This document shows, in pieces, positions 45,764 through 54,839 of a DNA stretch of 64,000 nt. Under the pieces are notes generated by a model. That model did no database searches. It was not told the DNA's origin and saw only the letters and a program-made list of their open reading frames with translations. A program made the position numbers and the translations under genes. The stretch is from positions 1 through 64,000 of the forward strand of contig JAHDGU010000004.1 of NCBI GenBank assembly GCA_020627535.1, written 5' to 3'. The stretch is from Saprospiraceae bacterium. Its GTDB lineage: Bacteria > Bacteroidota > Bacteroidia > Chitinophagales > Saprospiraceae. Each line of letters opens with the position of its first letter. The first letter of the stretch is position 1.

Positions 45764-47419
45764 ATGAGGTACTTACAACTTGCATTCTTCAATATCTGCA
45801 TCGCGCTTACCCTGAGTGCACAGCCACAGACGGTGGGCACATTCATCAATGACAGTGCTAGTCATGACGGATTGACTCTCTTGTCACCAGCCACATACAA
45901 CGTCAGTTACCTGATAGACAACTGTGGAGCCGAAGTCCATCGATGGACCAGCGAGTTTAGTCCCGGATTATCTTCCTACCTGATGCCTGAGGGTAGATTG
46001 CTCAGGACGGCACGATTTGGCGGCTCTTTCAATGGTGGTGGTGCAGGAGGCCGGCTTGAGATTATCAGTTGGGACGATGAATTGCTTTGGTCCTGGAATT
46101 ACAGTAGTAGCACAGCGCGTCAGCATCATGATGTAGAGTTGATGCCTAATGGAAATATACTCGTATTGGCATGGGAAGGAGTGCCACGAGACTCAGCGAT
46201 CGCTCTGGGTCGGATTCCTGCCAATGCTCCAGAAAGCATTTTATGGTCTGAACACATCCTTGAGATCAAGCCCATTGGTATAGACAGTGCAGAGATCGTA
46301 TGGGAATGGCATGTGACTGATCATATCGTCCAAGAATTTGACACTTCTTTGAGCACATATGGGCTGATCCATGAGAATCCCGGAAAGATTGATATCAACT
46401 ATGGCAATACGCGCTCTACGGACTGGCTCCACTGCAACAGTGTTGACTACAATCCCGAGCGTGACCAGATTATCATCAGCTGCAGAAACTACAGTGAGAT
46501 ATGGGTCATAGATCACAGTACTACGAGTGCTGAGGCAGCCACTGACGTGGGCGGTCTCAGAGGGAAAGGAGGAGACTTGCTCTATCGATGGGGAAACCCT
46601 AGGACATATCGACGAGGAGATGAAGCAGATCAACTGCTTTGGTCACAACATGATGCTCGATGGATAGATGTAGCTGGCCCAGACTCTGGCAAAATCTCCG
46701 TCTACAGCAACGGTAACGGCAGACCAGGTCCAGATTTCAGCGAAGTAGTGATTTGGGAAATCCCATATCTAGAAGACGGATCTATCGAGACACCTCCGTC
46801 AGAAGCATTTGGCCCGCTATCTGGGACTACCGTAAGTAGTGATGCACGGATCGATTTTTCCTCAAGCATCATGTCTGGAGCACAACCATTGCCCAATGGT
46901 CATCTTCTCATCAGCCAAGGCACACGAGGAAGAGCGTATGAGCTGGACATCGATGGAAATCTCTACTGGGAATACCAGAATCCGGTAGGAGCAGGTGGTC
47001 CTGTCAGACAGAGCGAATCACCAAGGTCTGCACAAGTCTTCCGGTATGTGCGCTACACTAGAGACGACCAACGACTCTCAGGACTAGACCTGACTCCAGG
47101 AGAGCCTATAGAGCTAGACCCAGTAGACTATGGCTGCAACATTATCCTTGATAGCGTCATGACATCTGTCAATCGTCTAGATCAGCTGCCCCTGAGGATT
47201 TATCCCAATCCAAGCGTTGATTACCTCATCGTAGAAAGTGATGACAGTACGCCTCTTGAAATTCAAATCCTAGATCTCAGTGGTAGAGAATTGTATAGAT
47301 CAATTTCGTCAAGCTCGAGAATCCAAATCACTCACGACCTAGCGCAAGGAGTGTACTGGCTCCGATCTGTCTCACGATCAGAAAATAAGCAGCGATTAGA
47401 CAAAGTGATAGTGCACTAG
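45764..47419 (+). CDS. Secreted arylsulfotransferase-like protein with T9SS sorting domain
   Basis: 551 residues from the ATG at 45764 (a TTG at 45752 is in frame). Signal peptide MRYLQLAFFNICIALTLSAQ. The main body matches the ASST beta-propeller family: TARQHHDVELMPNGNILVLAW, IVWEWHVTDHIVQEFD, DWLHCNSVDYNPERDQIIIS, WSQHDARWID and GHLLISQGTRGR, with conserved His residues that in AssT enzymes carry the sulfuryl transfer. The C-terminal 75 residues (LPLRIYPNPSVDYLIVES ... LAQGVYWLRS) are a short T9SS signal. Predicted role: moving sulfate between phenolic compounds outside the cell. Many family members have no proven activity. Confidence 0.88.
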   Translation: MRYLQLAFFNICIALTLSAQPQTVGTFINDSASHDGLTLLSPATYNVSYLIDNCGAEVHRWTSEFSPGLSSYLMPEGRLLRTARFGGSFNGGGAGGRLEIISWDDELLWSWNYSSSTARQHHDVELMPNGNILVLAWEGVPRDSAIALGRIPANAPESILWSEHILEIKPIGIDSAEIVWEWHVTDHIVQEFDTSLSTYGLIHENPGKIDINYGNTRSTDWLHCNSVDYNPERDQIIISCRNYSEIWVIDHSTTSAEAATDVGGLRGKGGDLLYRWGNPRTYRRGDEADQLLWSQHDARWIDVAGPDSGKISVYSNGNGRPGPDFSEVVIWEIPYLEDGSIETPPSEAFGPLSGTTVSSDARIDFSSSIMSGAQPLPNGHLLISQGTRGRAYELDIDGNLYWEYQNPVGAGGPVRQSESPRSAQVFRYVRYTRDDQRLSGLDLTPGEPIELDPVDYGCNIILDSVMTSVNRLDQLPLRIYPNPSVDYLIVESDDSTPLEIQILDLSGRELYRSISSSSRIQITHDLAQGVYWLRSVSRSENKQRLDKVIVH

Positions 47420-47431
47420 GCAAAAAGCTTG

Positions 47432-47738
47432 AACCCAATTCGTGCATTAGGATTTTTTCGAGCATTCCGCCTTAGAGATAAGTCGCTGATATTGAACGCC
47501 TTGCACATATAAAGATGACACTTTTGTCTGTAACAGTTTGTTTCGGTTAAGAAGCCTTTTTCCTAATGAGAAATCTCCTAGAAAAGTTGGCTGTGTCGAG
47601 TCTTCGAGTCTAGCGTATTTCTGCTTCATAATCAGGCACTTACTCTCCTCGCCATAGCTTGCTATGCCTTGTCGACCAAGCACCCGATTCTATTGCATAA
47701 ATCCTCTATCCTTCGAAGCCTAACGCACGAATTGGGTT
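47432..47738. mobile_element. MITE-like element with 20-bp terminal inverted repeats
   Basis: AACCCAATTCGTGCATTAGG (47432-47451) is repeated in inverted orientation at 47719-47738 with one mismatch in 20. The ends enclose 307 bp with no full-length transposase. The flanks show no certain target duplication; both sides have short A-runs. A minus-strand open frame of about 60-78 codons (to 47447) lies inside, and its stop codon falls in the left repeat. It may be a degraded transposase tail or chance. No second copy in this window. Confidence 0.6.
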
Positions 47739-47852
47739 GAAAAAAATCTAGGCTTTTGCAGTGTCTTTTAGTAAAATGTCACGTCATAGCTATGTATGAT
47801 GGATAATCATCATATTTTTAGCTTGAGTTTTCTAACATAAAAAAATCGCAAA

Positions 47853-48185
47853 ATGAGCAAATTCGAAGAGTGCATCGAAACGTACAAAGCTGAGTTTAAA
47901 AAAATTGGCGTAAGCTACGATGAAGATCTTCTCCGCAAGGTAGCAAAAGCTTGTGGACCATCTATTTACAATGCAGACGCATCCAAAGTTTCTTCTTCTG
48001 ATCAAGCAGAGCTAGACAGAGTGAAGGACAGCTTTATCGCCAATAAACTAGGCGTAACGTCTGGAGCAGATGAGGCAATCGCCAAAGTCGTGGAGACTTT
48101 TGGCAGCAGCAATAGAAACAAGTACAGAGCAATGTTTTACTACATGCTTACTGTACACTTTGGCAAAGAGTCTGTCTACGCATAG
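47853..48185 (+). CDS. DUF2853-family small cytoplasmic protein
   Basis: 110 residues. The sequence (YKAEFKKIGVSYDEDLLRKV, KACGPSIYNADASKVS, NKYRAMFYYMLTVHFGK) fits the DUF2853 family, small helical soluble proteins of unknown function. Single gene with its own terminator, lying just after the MITE-like element; the 115-nt leader has no clear -7 box. Confidence 0.85.
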   Translation: MSKFEECIETYKAEFKKIGVSYDEDLLRKVAKACGPSIYNADASKVSSSDQAELDRVKDSFIANKLGVTSGADEAIAKVVETFGSSNRNKYRAMFYYMLTVHFGKESVYA

Positions 48186-48216
48186 TCGACTAGCTGAAGT
48201 ACTAGAAATTATGATA

Positions 48217-48246
48217 AAGCCCATGGTGAACACCATGGGCTTTTTT
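48217..48246 (+). terminator. Rho-independent terminator after the DUF2853 gene
   Basis: GCCCATGGT pairs with ACCATGGGC around GAAC, with flanking AA/TT extending the stem, followed by TTTTTT (48241-48246). Confidence 0.92.
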
Positions 48247-48250
48247 CATT

Positions 48251-48919
48251 TTAGATCGACCTTATTTTTTGCAATTGCTTCAGTGCGGTGATGGTTTGGG
48301 CAGGATCTTCGGACTTAAAGACACTGCTGCCTGCGACAAGTACATCAGCACCCGCCTGAAGAAGCTTTTCGGCATTTTGGAGACCCACTCCACCATCGAT
48401 CTCGATCAGCGTATCAAGATTGCGCACAATGATCTTTTCTTTGAGTTGTTCAACTTTGGCCAGTGTGCGATAGATAAACTTCTGCCCGCCAAAACCAGGA
48501 TTCACTGACATCAAACAGACCAGATCAAGATCTTCCAGCACATCGTCGAGAAGATCCACCGAGCTATGTGGATTGAGTGCAACTCCCACTTTAATATCCT
48601 TTGACCGGATAGCTTCTATGGTCCGATGCAAATGACTACATGCCTCAAGATGGACAGTCAACACGGCAGCTCCAGCCTCTACGAAATCCTGGATATATCG
48701 ATCCGGATCTGCTAGCATGAGATGTACATCTAGAGGCTTCTCGCACAGGTCATGCATGGTCTTACAGATTGAGGGACCAAAACTAATATTAGGCACGAAG
48801 TGCCCATCCATGATATCTACATGAAGCCAGTCGGCATCACTGCGGTTGATCATCTCAAGGTCTCGCTCGAGGTTTCCAAAGTTTGCGGCAAGTACAGATG
48901 GTGCGATAAGATGTGACAT
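48251..48919 (-). CDS. rpe: Ribulose-phosphate 3-epimerase
   Basis: 222 residues from the ATG at 48919 (the frame extends to 48994). Interconverts ribulose-5-P and xylulose-5-P in the pentose phosphate pathway. TIM-barrel signatures: LIAPSVLAANFGNLERDL, WLHVDIMDGHFVPNISFGP with metal-binding His33/Asp35, VHLEACSHLHRTIEAIR, LCLMSVNPGFGGQKFI-like block and EIDGGVGLQNAEKL. Its terminal codons lie 5 nt from the terminator of the convergent DUF2853 gene. Confidence 0.96.
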   Translation of the reverse strand: MSHLIAPSVLAANFGNLERDLEMINRSDADWLHVDIMDGHFVPNISFGPSICKTMHDLCEKPLDVHLMLADPDRYIQDFVEAGAAVLTVHLEACSHLHRTIEAIRSKDIKVGVALNPHSSVDLLDDVLEDLDLVCLMSVNPGFGGQKFIYRTLAKVEQLKEKIIVRNLDTLIEIDGGVGLQNAEKLLQAGADVLVAGSSVFKSEDPAQTITALKQLQKIRSI

Positions 48920-49084
48920 GGTACAAAGATCGACAACCAGTCGGCAATCGACACCGAGACTCAACATATGATTTGAGCCCCGGCGATCGACCATGTCCCT
49001 TGGACTGTGGGGTTATCACTGAGAGACAGATATATATGTCTCGTCAATGGTAATATGTGACCGGGAAAACAATAAAATCTTCAA

Positions 49085-49795
49085 TTAATCTTTCAAAGCA
49101 GGCAAAGCGCACATCCTAAGCATGACATCAACGACGGCCCTTACGTCTCGCTCACAGTACGCGACGATACTTTCCAGATCCTGCTTTTCATAGTAGTAGT
49201 TCCCTACTTCACTTCCATCGATACCATCTTTAGGGCTAGGCACGCCTAGTGTCTGCGTGAGAAGATCAAGAGAGACGAATGCCTTGTAATCACCAAACTT
49301 CCATTGCTCCAAAGTATCAAGGAAGTACTTGACCTCCCATGGCTTCTTGCCGCGAACGTCCAAGATTTCGGGAATCTTCAGACCATGAATGATCATGCGG
49401 CGACAGACATAAGGTATGTCAAATTCTCTGATGTTGTGACCACAGAAATGATGCTGCGAGCTCGAATAAAAATGCTCATCGATCAACTTCGCAAAATCAC
49501 GCAAGATTTGTTCCTCATCATCTCCAGAAAATGACTTTGTTCTAAGCTCATAGTCCTCCTCACCTTGTCGGTTGAGATAGCCCACAGATATACAGATAAT
49601 CTTACCAAATTCTGAATAGATCGCAGCTCTCTGAGTATAGGACTGCTCAGGTGTCATTATGGTTGGATCATTTCTGAATATGACATTGTGCTTCTTTTGC
49701 CAAGCCTTGGCCCAAGACGGGTCCATCTCGTCATATTCGCGATATTGGGAGACAGTCTCAATGTCAAGAAATAGCGTTTTGCTTAATTGTTTCAT
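49085..49795 (-). CDS. PolB-like 3'-5' exonuclease domain protein
   Basis: 236 residues from the ATG at 49795. A DnaQ/RNase H-like exonuclease: TLFLDIETV supplies Asp11 and Glu13 of ExoI, GHNIREFDIPYVCRR is ExoII, and YCERDVRAVVDVMLRM is the ExoIII region. It matches the predicted 3'-5' exonuclease family related to the proofreading domain of B-type polymerases (DNA_pol_B_exo2 type). A stand-alone exonuclease in DNA or RNA processing; substrate unknown. Confidence 0.88.
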   Translation of the reverse strand: MKQLSKTLFLDIETVSQYREYDEMDPSWAKAWQKKHNVIFRNDPTIMTPEQSYTQRAAIYSEFGKIICISVGYLNRQGEEDYELRTKSFSGDDEEQILRDFAKLIDEHFYSSSQHHFCGHNIREFDIPYVCRRMIIHGLKIPEILDVRGKKPWEVKYFLDTLEQWKFGDYKAFVSLDLLTQTLGVPSPKDGIDGSEVGNYYYEKQDLESIVAYCERDVRAVVDVMLRMCALPALKD

Positions 49796-49912
49796 TGAAT
49801 ACATACCAATTCGAAGTTTAGCTTGGTTAATAGCTGAAAAAGATCAATCCTCAGTGAGAAAAGTAAGCATCTTTGACGCTGAGTATATCAACCCATCAAC
49901 AATATTAAGACT

Positions 49913-50872
49913 ATGGCTTCTAGAAATTCCACACCTCTGTTTGCAGTGCTGATCATAGCACTCGTAGGTATTGCAGCATTTCTTGCTTACAATAAGATTC
50001 AAAACGAGAAGAAGCTCAGAGCCCAGACCGAGGCTCTACTGGAGCAAGAGATTCTCACCAATGAACTCAACACACGCGTCGAGCGAATGATCGGAGAGCT
50101 TGATGCGGCCACAGAGAATAATGAGAGACTCAATGAAGTGGTCGACAATCAAAAAACCGAAATCGAACTTCAAAAGCAGAAGATCAACAGTCTCATAAGG
50201 AATAAAAACGACCTCAAGAAAGCAAAGGAAGAGCTTGCACAGCTAGAGGCTCGGATGGACAGTTATCTCACAGAGATCAACAAGCTGAAAGCCGAGGTCA
50301 GTCAGCTTTCTGATGCCAATGCACAGCTCAATGTGCAAAATGAAACGCTCAATCGCAATATCGTAGAGATTGAAGAAGAAAAAGAAGGCCTACTTGTCAG
50401 CAAAGGACTTTTGGAAGAGCAAAACACTGAACTCTCCAAGTCCAACAACATGCTCAATGCAAAGGTCACAAAGGCCTCAGCCATCAAAATGAGCCTCGTC
50501 GATATTCACGGCACCAAGCTTCGCAGCAACGGTGCCTATGCAAAGACGCATAAGGCGAGCAAGATGACTGGCATACAAGTGTGCATGAATCTTCAAGACA
50601 ATGCGCTCGTGAGTGAGGCTAATGAGACTTTCTTCCTCAGGGTGATCAATCCCCTTGGCGAGACCATCTCTCAAAACACAGGTCAAAAACTCCTTGACAA
50701 TGATAGCGGAGCTGATGTGCTCTACAGCACCTCATTTGAACTTGACTATGACGGTAGTGCAGATGAATGCATGGTATGGGAACCCACTACTCCTTTCACA
50801 CCAGGAGCTCACACAGTCGAAATGTACAACAAGGGCTACCTGGTAGCAAGTCAAGAATATATTGTCAAATAG
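49913..50872 (+). CDS. Membrane-anchored coiled-coil protein
   Basis: 319 residues. One N-terminal helix (about 8-27, PLFAVLIIALVGIAAFLAYN), then a continuous coiled coil (about 30-180) with heptads of L, N and E, then a compact beta-rich C-terminal domain (about 185-319) with 'LVDIHGTKLRSNGAY', 'CMNLQDNALV', 'FFLRVINPLGE' and 'FTPGAHTVEMYNKG'. I know such proteins only as conserved hypotheticals of Saprospiria. The domain order suggests a periplasmic stalk with a sensor or binding head. It is the first gene of a co-directional four-gene run with the DUF2452, LytS-like and LytTR genes. Confidence 0.8.
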   Translation: MASRNSTPLFAVLIIALVGIAAFLAYNKIQNEKKLRAQTEALLEQEILTNELNTRVERMIGELDAATENNERLNEVVDNQKTEIELQKQKINSLIRNKNDLKKAKEELAQLEARMDSYLTEINKLKAEVSQLSDANAQLNVQNETLNRNIVEIEEEKEGLLVSKGLLEEQNTELSKSNNMLNAKVTKASAIKMSLVDIHGTKLRSNGAYAKTHKASKMTGIQVCMNLQDNALVSEANETFFLRVINPLGETISQNTGQKLLDNDSGADVLYSTSFELDYDGSADECMVWEPTTPFTPGAHTVEMYNKGYLVASQEYIVK

Positions 50873-50914
50873 TCTTTTGACTGATCATATTGAGCACTTG
50901 CTTGTTGAGTGTGC

Positions 50915-51388
50915 ATGAGCGACGAAAAGCAAAGTGAATTTGTCAATCCGATTGATCCTGACAAAGTCGTGGACAATCCTGGCTTGGTGGAGTACGCACA
51001 CCACATCGGCAGTGCAGCTATCAAGCCAGCAGATAAGTCTAAGATCCTTGGGAGATCCATGTCGAGTATGTACGAGCAGACCGATATGCAGCTCTCTCAG
51101 ATCAGAAGACAAATGGAGCATCTCGTAGAGGAGGTCAAGGCCATACAAGCGCGTAAAGTCATCTCTGAAAAGATCTACCAGACCAAGCTGGGTTTCACAC
51201 CACTCATCTCCAAGCACTACTATCTTTATCAACGAGAAGATGAGTCTTACATGCTATCAATCGTCGCTCCTGACGAATGGGGAAGATCAAGCAGACTCAG
51301 ATTTGTAGCCAGCACCAAACTGCTCAGTGATCATACTTGGGACATCATCGAGACCAACGAAGAACTATTTGAAGCTTTTTCTACTTAG
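50915..51388 (+). CDS. DUF2452-family cytoplasmic protein
   Basis: 157 residues from the ATG at 50915 (a GTG at 50909 is also in frame). NPGLVEYAHHIGSAAIKPADKSKI, QIRRQMEHLVEEVKAIQARK and GFTPLISKHYYLYQRED are blocks of the DUF2452 family, present in many Bacteroidota. Function unknown, no membrane segment. The end overlaps the LytS-like gene by 20 nt. Confidence 0.87.
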   Translation: MSDEKQSEFVNPIDPDKVVDNPGLVEYAHHIGSAAIKPADKSKILGRSMSSMYEQTDMQLSQIRRQMEHLVEEVKAIQARKVISEKIYQTKLGFTPLISKHYYLYQREDESYMLSIVAPDEWGRSSRLRFVASTKLLSDHTWDIIETNEELFEAFST

Positions 51389-54065
51389 TGCACTCTGCCT
51401 GAGCATACAAGTGTCGTATACACAAGAGATCAAGACACAGATCTATGGAAGAGCACAAGGCTTGAGATTAGACGACCTGCGAGGAGCTCAAAGCACATCA
51501 CAAGGTCTCTTGATATTCAATACGAACGAAGTCGTCCGTAGTCTAAATGGGGATTTTCATTCGTATGCCATCTTGGGAGCAGACTTCGAAGTTCAGCGGC
51601 TCTGCCAGTACAGGCAAATTATGATCATCTCAGATGGCCTAGAAACCCGAGCAATTCTACTAGGCACTGGGGAGACAATCTCGATCCCTCAACTTTTTGA
51701 GCTGTCTGACCTTATCGTGCATCAAGATATCCTTTATCTCAGCAATCCAAAAGGTCTATGGAGGATCGTCGATCATGCACAAGTGCACCGTCCAGAGCTG
51801 ATCACCACTGATATCAAGAATGCCAAGTTGGCCTCAGACGGTGAGGAGATTTTTGCAGCCGCATCAAGTGGTCTGTGGAAAATATCAGACTTATCTCTCC
51901 TGTGCCCTGAGCCAACTGTCCATGTGGTGTCATCTACCCTTGGTCCAGTATTTATGACCGAGGACGGGTGGATCAAAAGGCATCAGGATCAAGAGGTCTT
52001 CACGATCCTATCAGATGGCAATATTGAATCATTTACTGTCCTAGAGGACCAGCTCGTGGTGAAGCTAGATGATGCTGTCTACAGCTATGACATCGGTCAC
52101 CCTAGAGCTTATCTCAAGCACCTATCCGATGATTTACTCTCCACTGATTCAGACATGATTCAGCTCAGCAATGACCGGAGCATCATCGTCAGTGAGGATC
52201 GACTGACGATCCTGAGCCTTGCGGCCAAATACCAAGTGCCGGAGGAAAGTCTACGATGGCTCTATGACGGACATGATTGGCTCGTCCTATCTAATGACTC
52301 CTTGTGGAAATCTATTTCAAACCAAGCAGCATTCGCGCCAGATGCGGATCGTCATGATGCCGAGCACATCATCTATGATGGTCAGATGAGCTATTTCATC
52401 GCAGATAGCCCTAGATTGATACAGCAGTATGTCGACAGATCCCAACTCATTTCCGATATTTCTGGTGATGAGATACGCGGACTGCTGCTCACAGAGGGGT
52501 ATCTTCTGCTCGCTACAGCAAATGAATATGCTAGTCTCAACCTGTCAGGGCCTTCGCCGCTCAGGACGCTTTGGCAAACCCATGACACTCAAAATGAGTG
52601 CATCCGTACCCGGACGCGACTGATCTGCCGTAGCGACTCCCTGATATCAGCATTGGACTCTTCGATCAGTATCCAGTACTGCGATATCTCAACGAAAGAT
52701 TTGGCCTCAGCTTCATCCCAGATCTATGCTCTCCAAGATGATCAGATCTTGGAGATCAATCTAGCGCCATGCGGCAGTGAGCCCTTGTCATTGGTGAATA
52801 GTGCTAGTCAGCTTTGGTCGAGTGCTGATTATCTCCTCTACAGCCAAGATGACTCGGTATTTGCCTATGATCCTACATCTCAACAGAGTCGCAAGCTATT
52901 TTCAATGAATCATGGGGAGCAAATACTTATCTCTGATGCTTCATCACCATCCATCATATTGCAGTCTAGAGAGGGCTCAGAAATTGTAAATGTCCAGAGG
53001 CTCTTCACCCAAGTATCACCTCCTCAGATGGTGCTGAGATCTTGGTCTCAAGGAGACTATGACAAGACTTATCTTGGAGAACCTAGTTTGAGTTTGTCTG
53101 GCTCGACACTCACACTCAAGCTGGCAGCCCAGACCAGTGTCGACTACCAAGACGTAGAGTACAGGTACAAGATCGGAGAAGAAAAGTACTCATCGTGGAC
53201 GTCACACTCCACGATAAGAATCTCCATCCCTCAAGGCAAGGATGAGAGGCTTCAGCTCCAGTGCAAGACCCTCAACGGCATCAGTGCACCCTTGCGATTG
53301 ACAGTCAATCATCCAATGCCAGATCGTGCCAGTCGCATTATGGTATGGATTGGCCTCGCCGTATCTGCACTCCTTTTACTCCTCATATTGCACAATCGGC
53401 ATCTCGCTCAGACTAGACGACGACAAGAAGAGCTCAATCTCAGAGAAAAACAAAAATCCCGACTGCTGAGCCTCGAGAACAAGGCACTGCAGCTGCAAAT
53501 GAACCCCCACTTTATCTTCAATTCACTCCAAAGTATCAAGAATGCGCTAGACAAGCGCCCACCTGAGGTCATTGAATCCGAGATCAATCGTTTTGCCAAG
53601 ATCATGCGGAAGTTCCTTGACCATAGTAGACAAGAGAAGGTCAGTCTCGAAGACGAGATAGAACTCTTGAGCGAGTACCTTGAGTTGCAAAATGAACTGC
53701 GCTCACCGCAAGTTCACTTGAGCATCATGGGCTCAGCATTGGAAGAATCGGCTCTCATTCATATACCACCGCTCAATCTTCAGCCCTTCGTAGAAAATGC
53801 ACTGATCCATGCCTTTGATGAGAGCATCGCATCTCCAGAAATCACAATTTCATTTGAGGATCATGATAACTCCCTGATCTGCTCCATCTCAGATAATGGT
53901 ATCGGACGTAGGGCTTCCGCCAAAAAGATCAGTCCATCTGGACACAAGTCACATGCCACAGCCATTATTACAGAGAGGTTGAAATCTCATGACCCACAGG
54001 CAGTCCAGTACATCGATCACGCCGGAGGGACTACTGTTCGCATCAGTCTTCCTATCTTGGAGTGA
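51369..54065 (+). CDS. LytS-type sensor histidine kinase with N-terminal extracellular sensor
   Basis: 898 residues from a TTG at 51369, which gives a clean signal peptide (LKLFLLSALCLSIQVSYTQ); a GTG at 51327 is also in frame but overlaps the DUF2452 gene by 62 nt. Residues about 20-570 are a repeat-rich beta-propeller-like sensor, followed by a Y_Y_Y-like domain (about 575-635, VEYRYKIGEEKYSSW). One membrane helix follows (about 653-673). The His_kinase domain has QMNPHFIFNSLQS with phosphoacceptor His714, and a GHKL ATPase domain (PPLNLQPFVENALIHAF, ISDNGIGRR). It should pair with the LytTR regulator directly behind it. Confidence 0.9.
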   Translation: MKLFLLSALCLSIQVSYTQEIKTQIYGRAQGLRLDDLRGAQSTSQGLLIFNTNEVVRSLNGDFHSYAILGADFEVQRLCQYRQIMIISDGLETRAILLGTGETISIPQLFELSDLIVHQDILYLSNPKGLWRIVDHAQVHRPELITTDIKNAKLASDGEEIFAAASSGLWKISDLSLLCPEPTVHVVSSTLGPVFMTEDGWIKRHQDQEVFTILSDGNIESFTVLEDQLVVKLDDAVYSYDIGHPRAYLKHLSDDLLSTDSDMIQLSNDRSIIVSEDRLTILSLAAKYQVPEESLRWLYDGHDWLVLSNDSLWKSISNQAAFAPDADRHDAEHIIYDGQMSYFIADSPRLIQQYVDRSQLISDISGDEIRGLLLTEGYLLLATANEYASLNLSGPSPLRTLWQTHDTQNECIRTRTRLICRSDSLISALDSSISIQYCDISTKDLASASSQIYALQDDQILEINLAPCGSEPLSLVNSASQLWSSADYLLYSQDDSVFAYDPTSQQSRKLFSMNHGEQILISDASSPSIILQSREGSEIVNVQRLFTQVSPPQMVLRSWSQGDYDKTYLGEPSLSLSGSTLTLKLAAQTSVDYQDVEYRYKIGEEKYSSWTSHSTIRISIPQGKDERLQLQCKTLNGISAPLRLTVNHPMPDRASRIMVWIGLAVSALLLLLILHNRHLAQTRRRQEELNLREKQKSRLLSLENKALQLQMNPHFIFNSLQSIKNALDKRPPEVIESEINRFAKIMRKFLDHSRQEKVSLEDEIELLSEYLELQNELRSPQVHLSIMGSALEESALIHIPPLNLQPFVENALIHAFDESIASPEITISFEDHDNSLICSISDNGIGRRASAKKISPSGHKSHATAIITERLKSHDPQAVQYIDHAGGTTVRISLPILE
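53932..53946 (-). repeat. Dispersed hairpin motif, GGAA type
   Basis: The minus strand reads TTTTTGGCGGAAGCC. It is antisense in the LytS-like gene and decoded on the sense strand as A-S-A-K-K. Confidence 0.65.
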
Positions 54066-54794
54066 ATGAATGCAATCATCATAGAGGACACCGCAGTACA
54101 TCTAGATCATCTATTGAAGCTTTTGGACGAAAGTCCGCAAGAGATTGAGGTCATCGGTGTGGCTAGATCTGTGAAGCAGGCGAAGTCACTTATCAGTCAA
54201 AACCAGGCAGATCTGATTTTTTTGGATGTAGAGATCCAAGGGGGGACTGCTTTTGACCTTCTGGAGAGTCTGGGGGAGATCAGCACACCGATCATCTTCA
54301 CCACCGCTAGGGAGGAATATGCCTTAGCCGCCTTTCGCTGGGCGGCAATCGACTATCTCCTCAAGCCGCTCGATGCCAAACTTCTGGAAGAGGCTCTTGC
54401 ACGTCTTGATCGATCTGGGGCTACTCAAGAATCGAGGTTGGAACTCATGAAGGGATTCCTGACCAATAAGCGTGATCGTATCGCTCTGCACACACAGGAG
54501 CAAGTGCATATCGTGAAGATTGAGCAAATCGTGAGATGCGAGGCAGATGGTAACTATAGCCTCATTCATCTTCAAGACAAAAAGAAAATCCTGGTCACCA
54601 AAACATTGAAGGAATATGATACAATGCTCCAGGACCAGGACTTTCTGAGGGTTCACCAATCCCATTTGGTGAACATGCTGCAAGTCAATTCATTTGTCAA
54701 GATGGATGGCGGCTACTTGCTGATGCAAGATGGGTCTAAGGTTCCTGTGTCGACTCGGCGAAAAACTTTGGTAATGGAATATCTGAGTCGCTAG
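54066..54794 (+). CDS. LytTR-family response regulator
   Basis: 242 residues, starting directly after the kinase stop. Receiver domain (1-120): acidic pair Glu7/Asp8, phosphoacceptor Asp54 in LIFLDVEIQGG, Thr79-80 and Lys100 in YLLKPLD. The DNA-binding LytTR domain covers about 138-242: RIALHTQEQVHIVKIEQIVRCEADGNYS, DFLRVHQSHLVNM, VPVSTRRK. It should regulate transcription in response to the adjacent kinase; the targets are not evident. Confidence 0.94.
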   Translation: MNAIIIEDTAVHLDHLLKLLDESPQEIEVIGVARSVKQAKSLISQNQADLIFLDVEIQGGTAFDLLESLGEISTPIIFTTAREEYALAAFRWAAIDYLLKPLDAKLLEEALARLDRSGATQESRLELMKGFLTNKRDRIALHTQEQVHIVKIEQIVRCEADGNYSLIHLQDKKKILVTKTLKEYDTMLQDQDFLRVHQSHLVNMLQVNSFVKMDGGYLLMQDGSKVPVSTRRKTLVMEYLSR

Positions 54795-54839
54795 GGATCA
54801 GGGTTCGCCGCCACCGCACTCGACCTATCTATCACGAGA

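Noticed and set aside
49023-49042. GAGACA/TGTCTC inverted repeat in the spacer after the exonuclease gene
   Set aside because: Short stem around an AT repeat with no T-run on either strand; probably chance.
54331-54356. GCCGCC...GGGCGGC inverted repeat in the LytTR regulator gene containing 'TTTCGC'
   Set aside because: Lacks the T-run and the GNNA loop of the dispersed word; explained by coding sequence.
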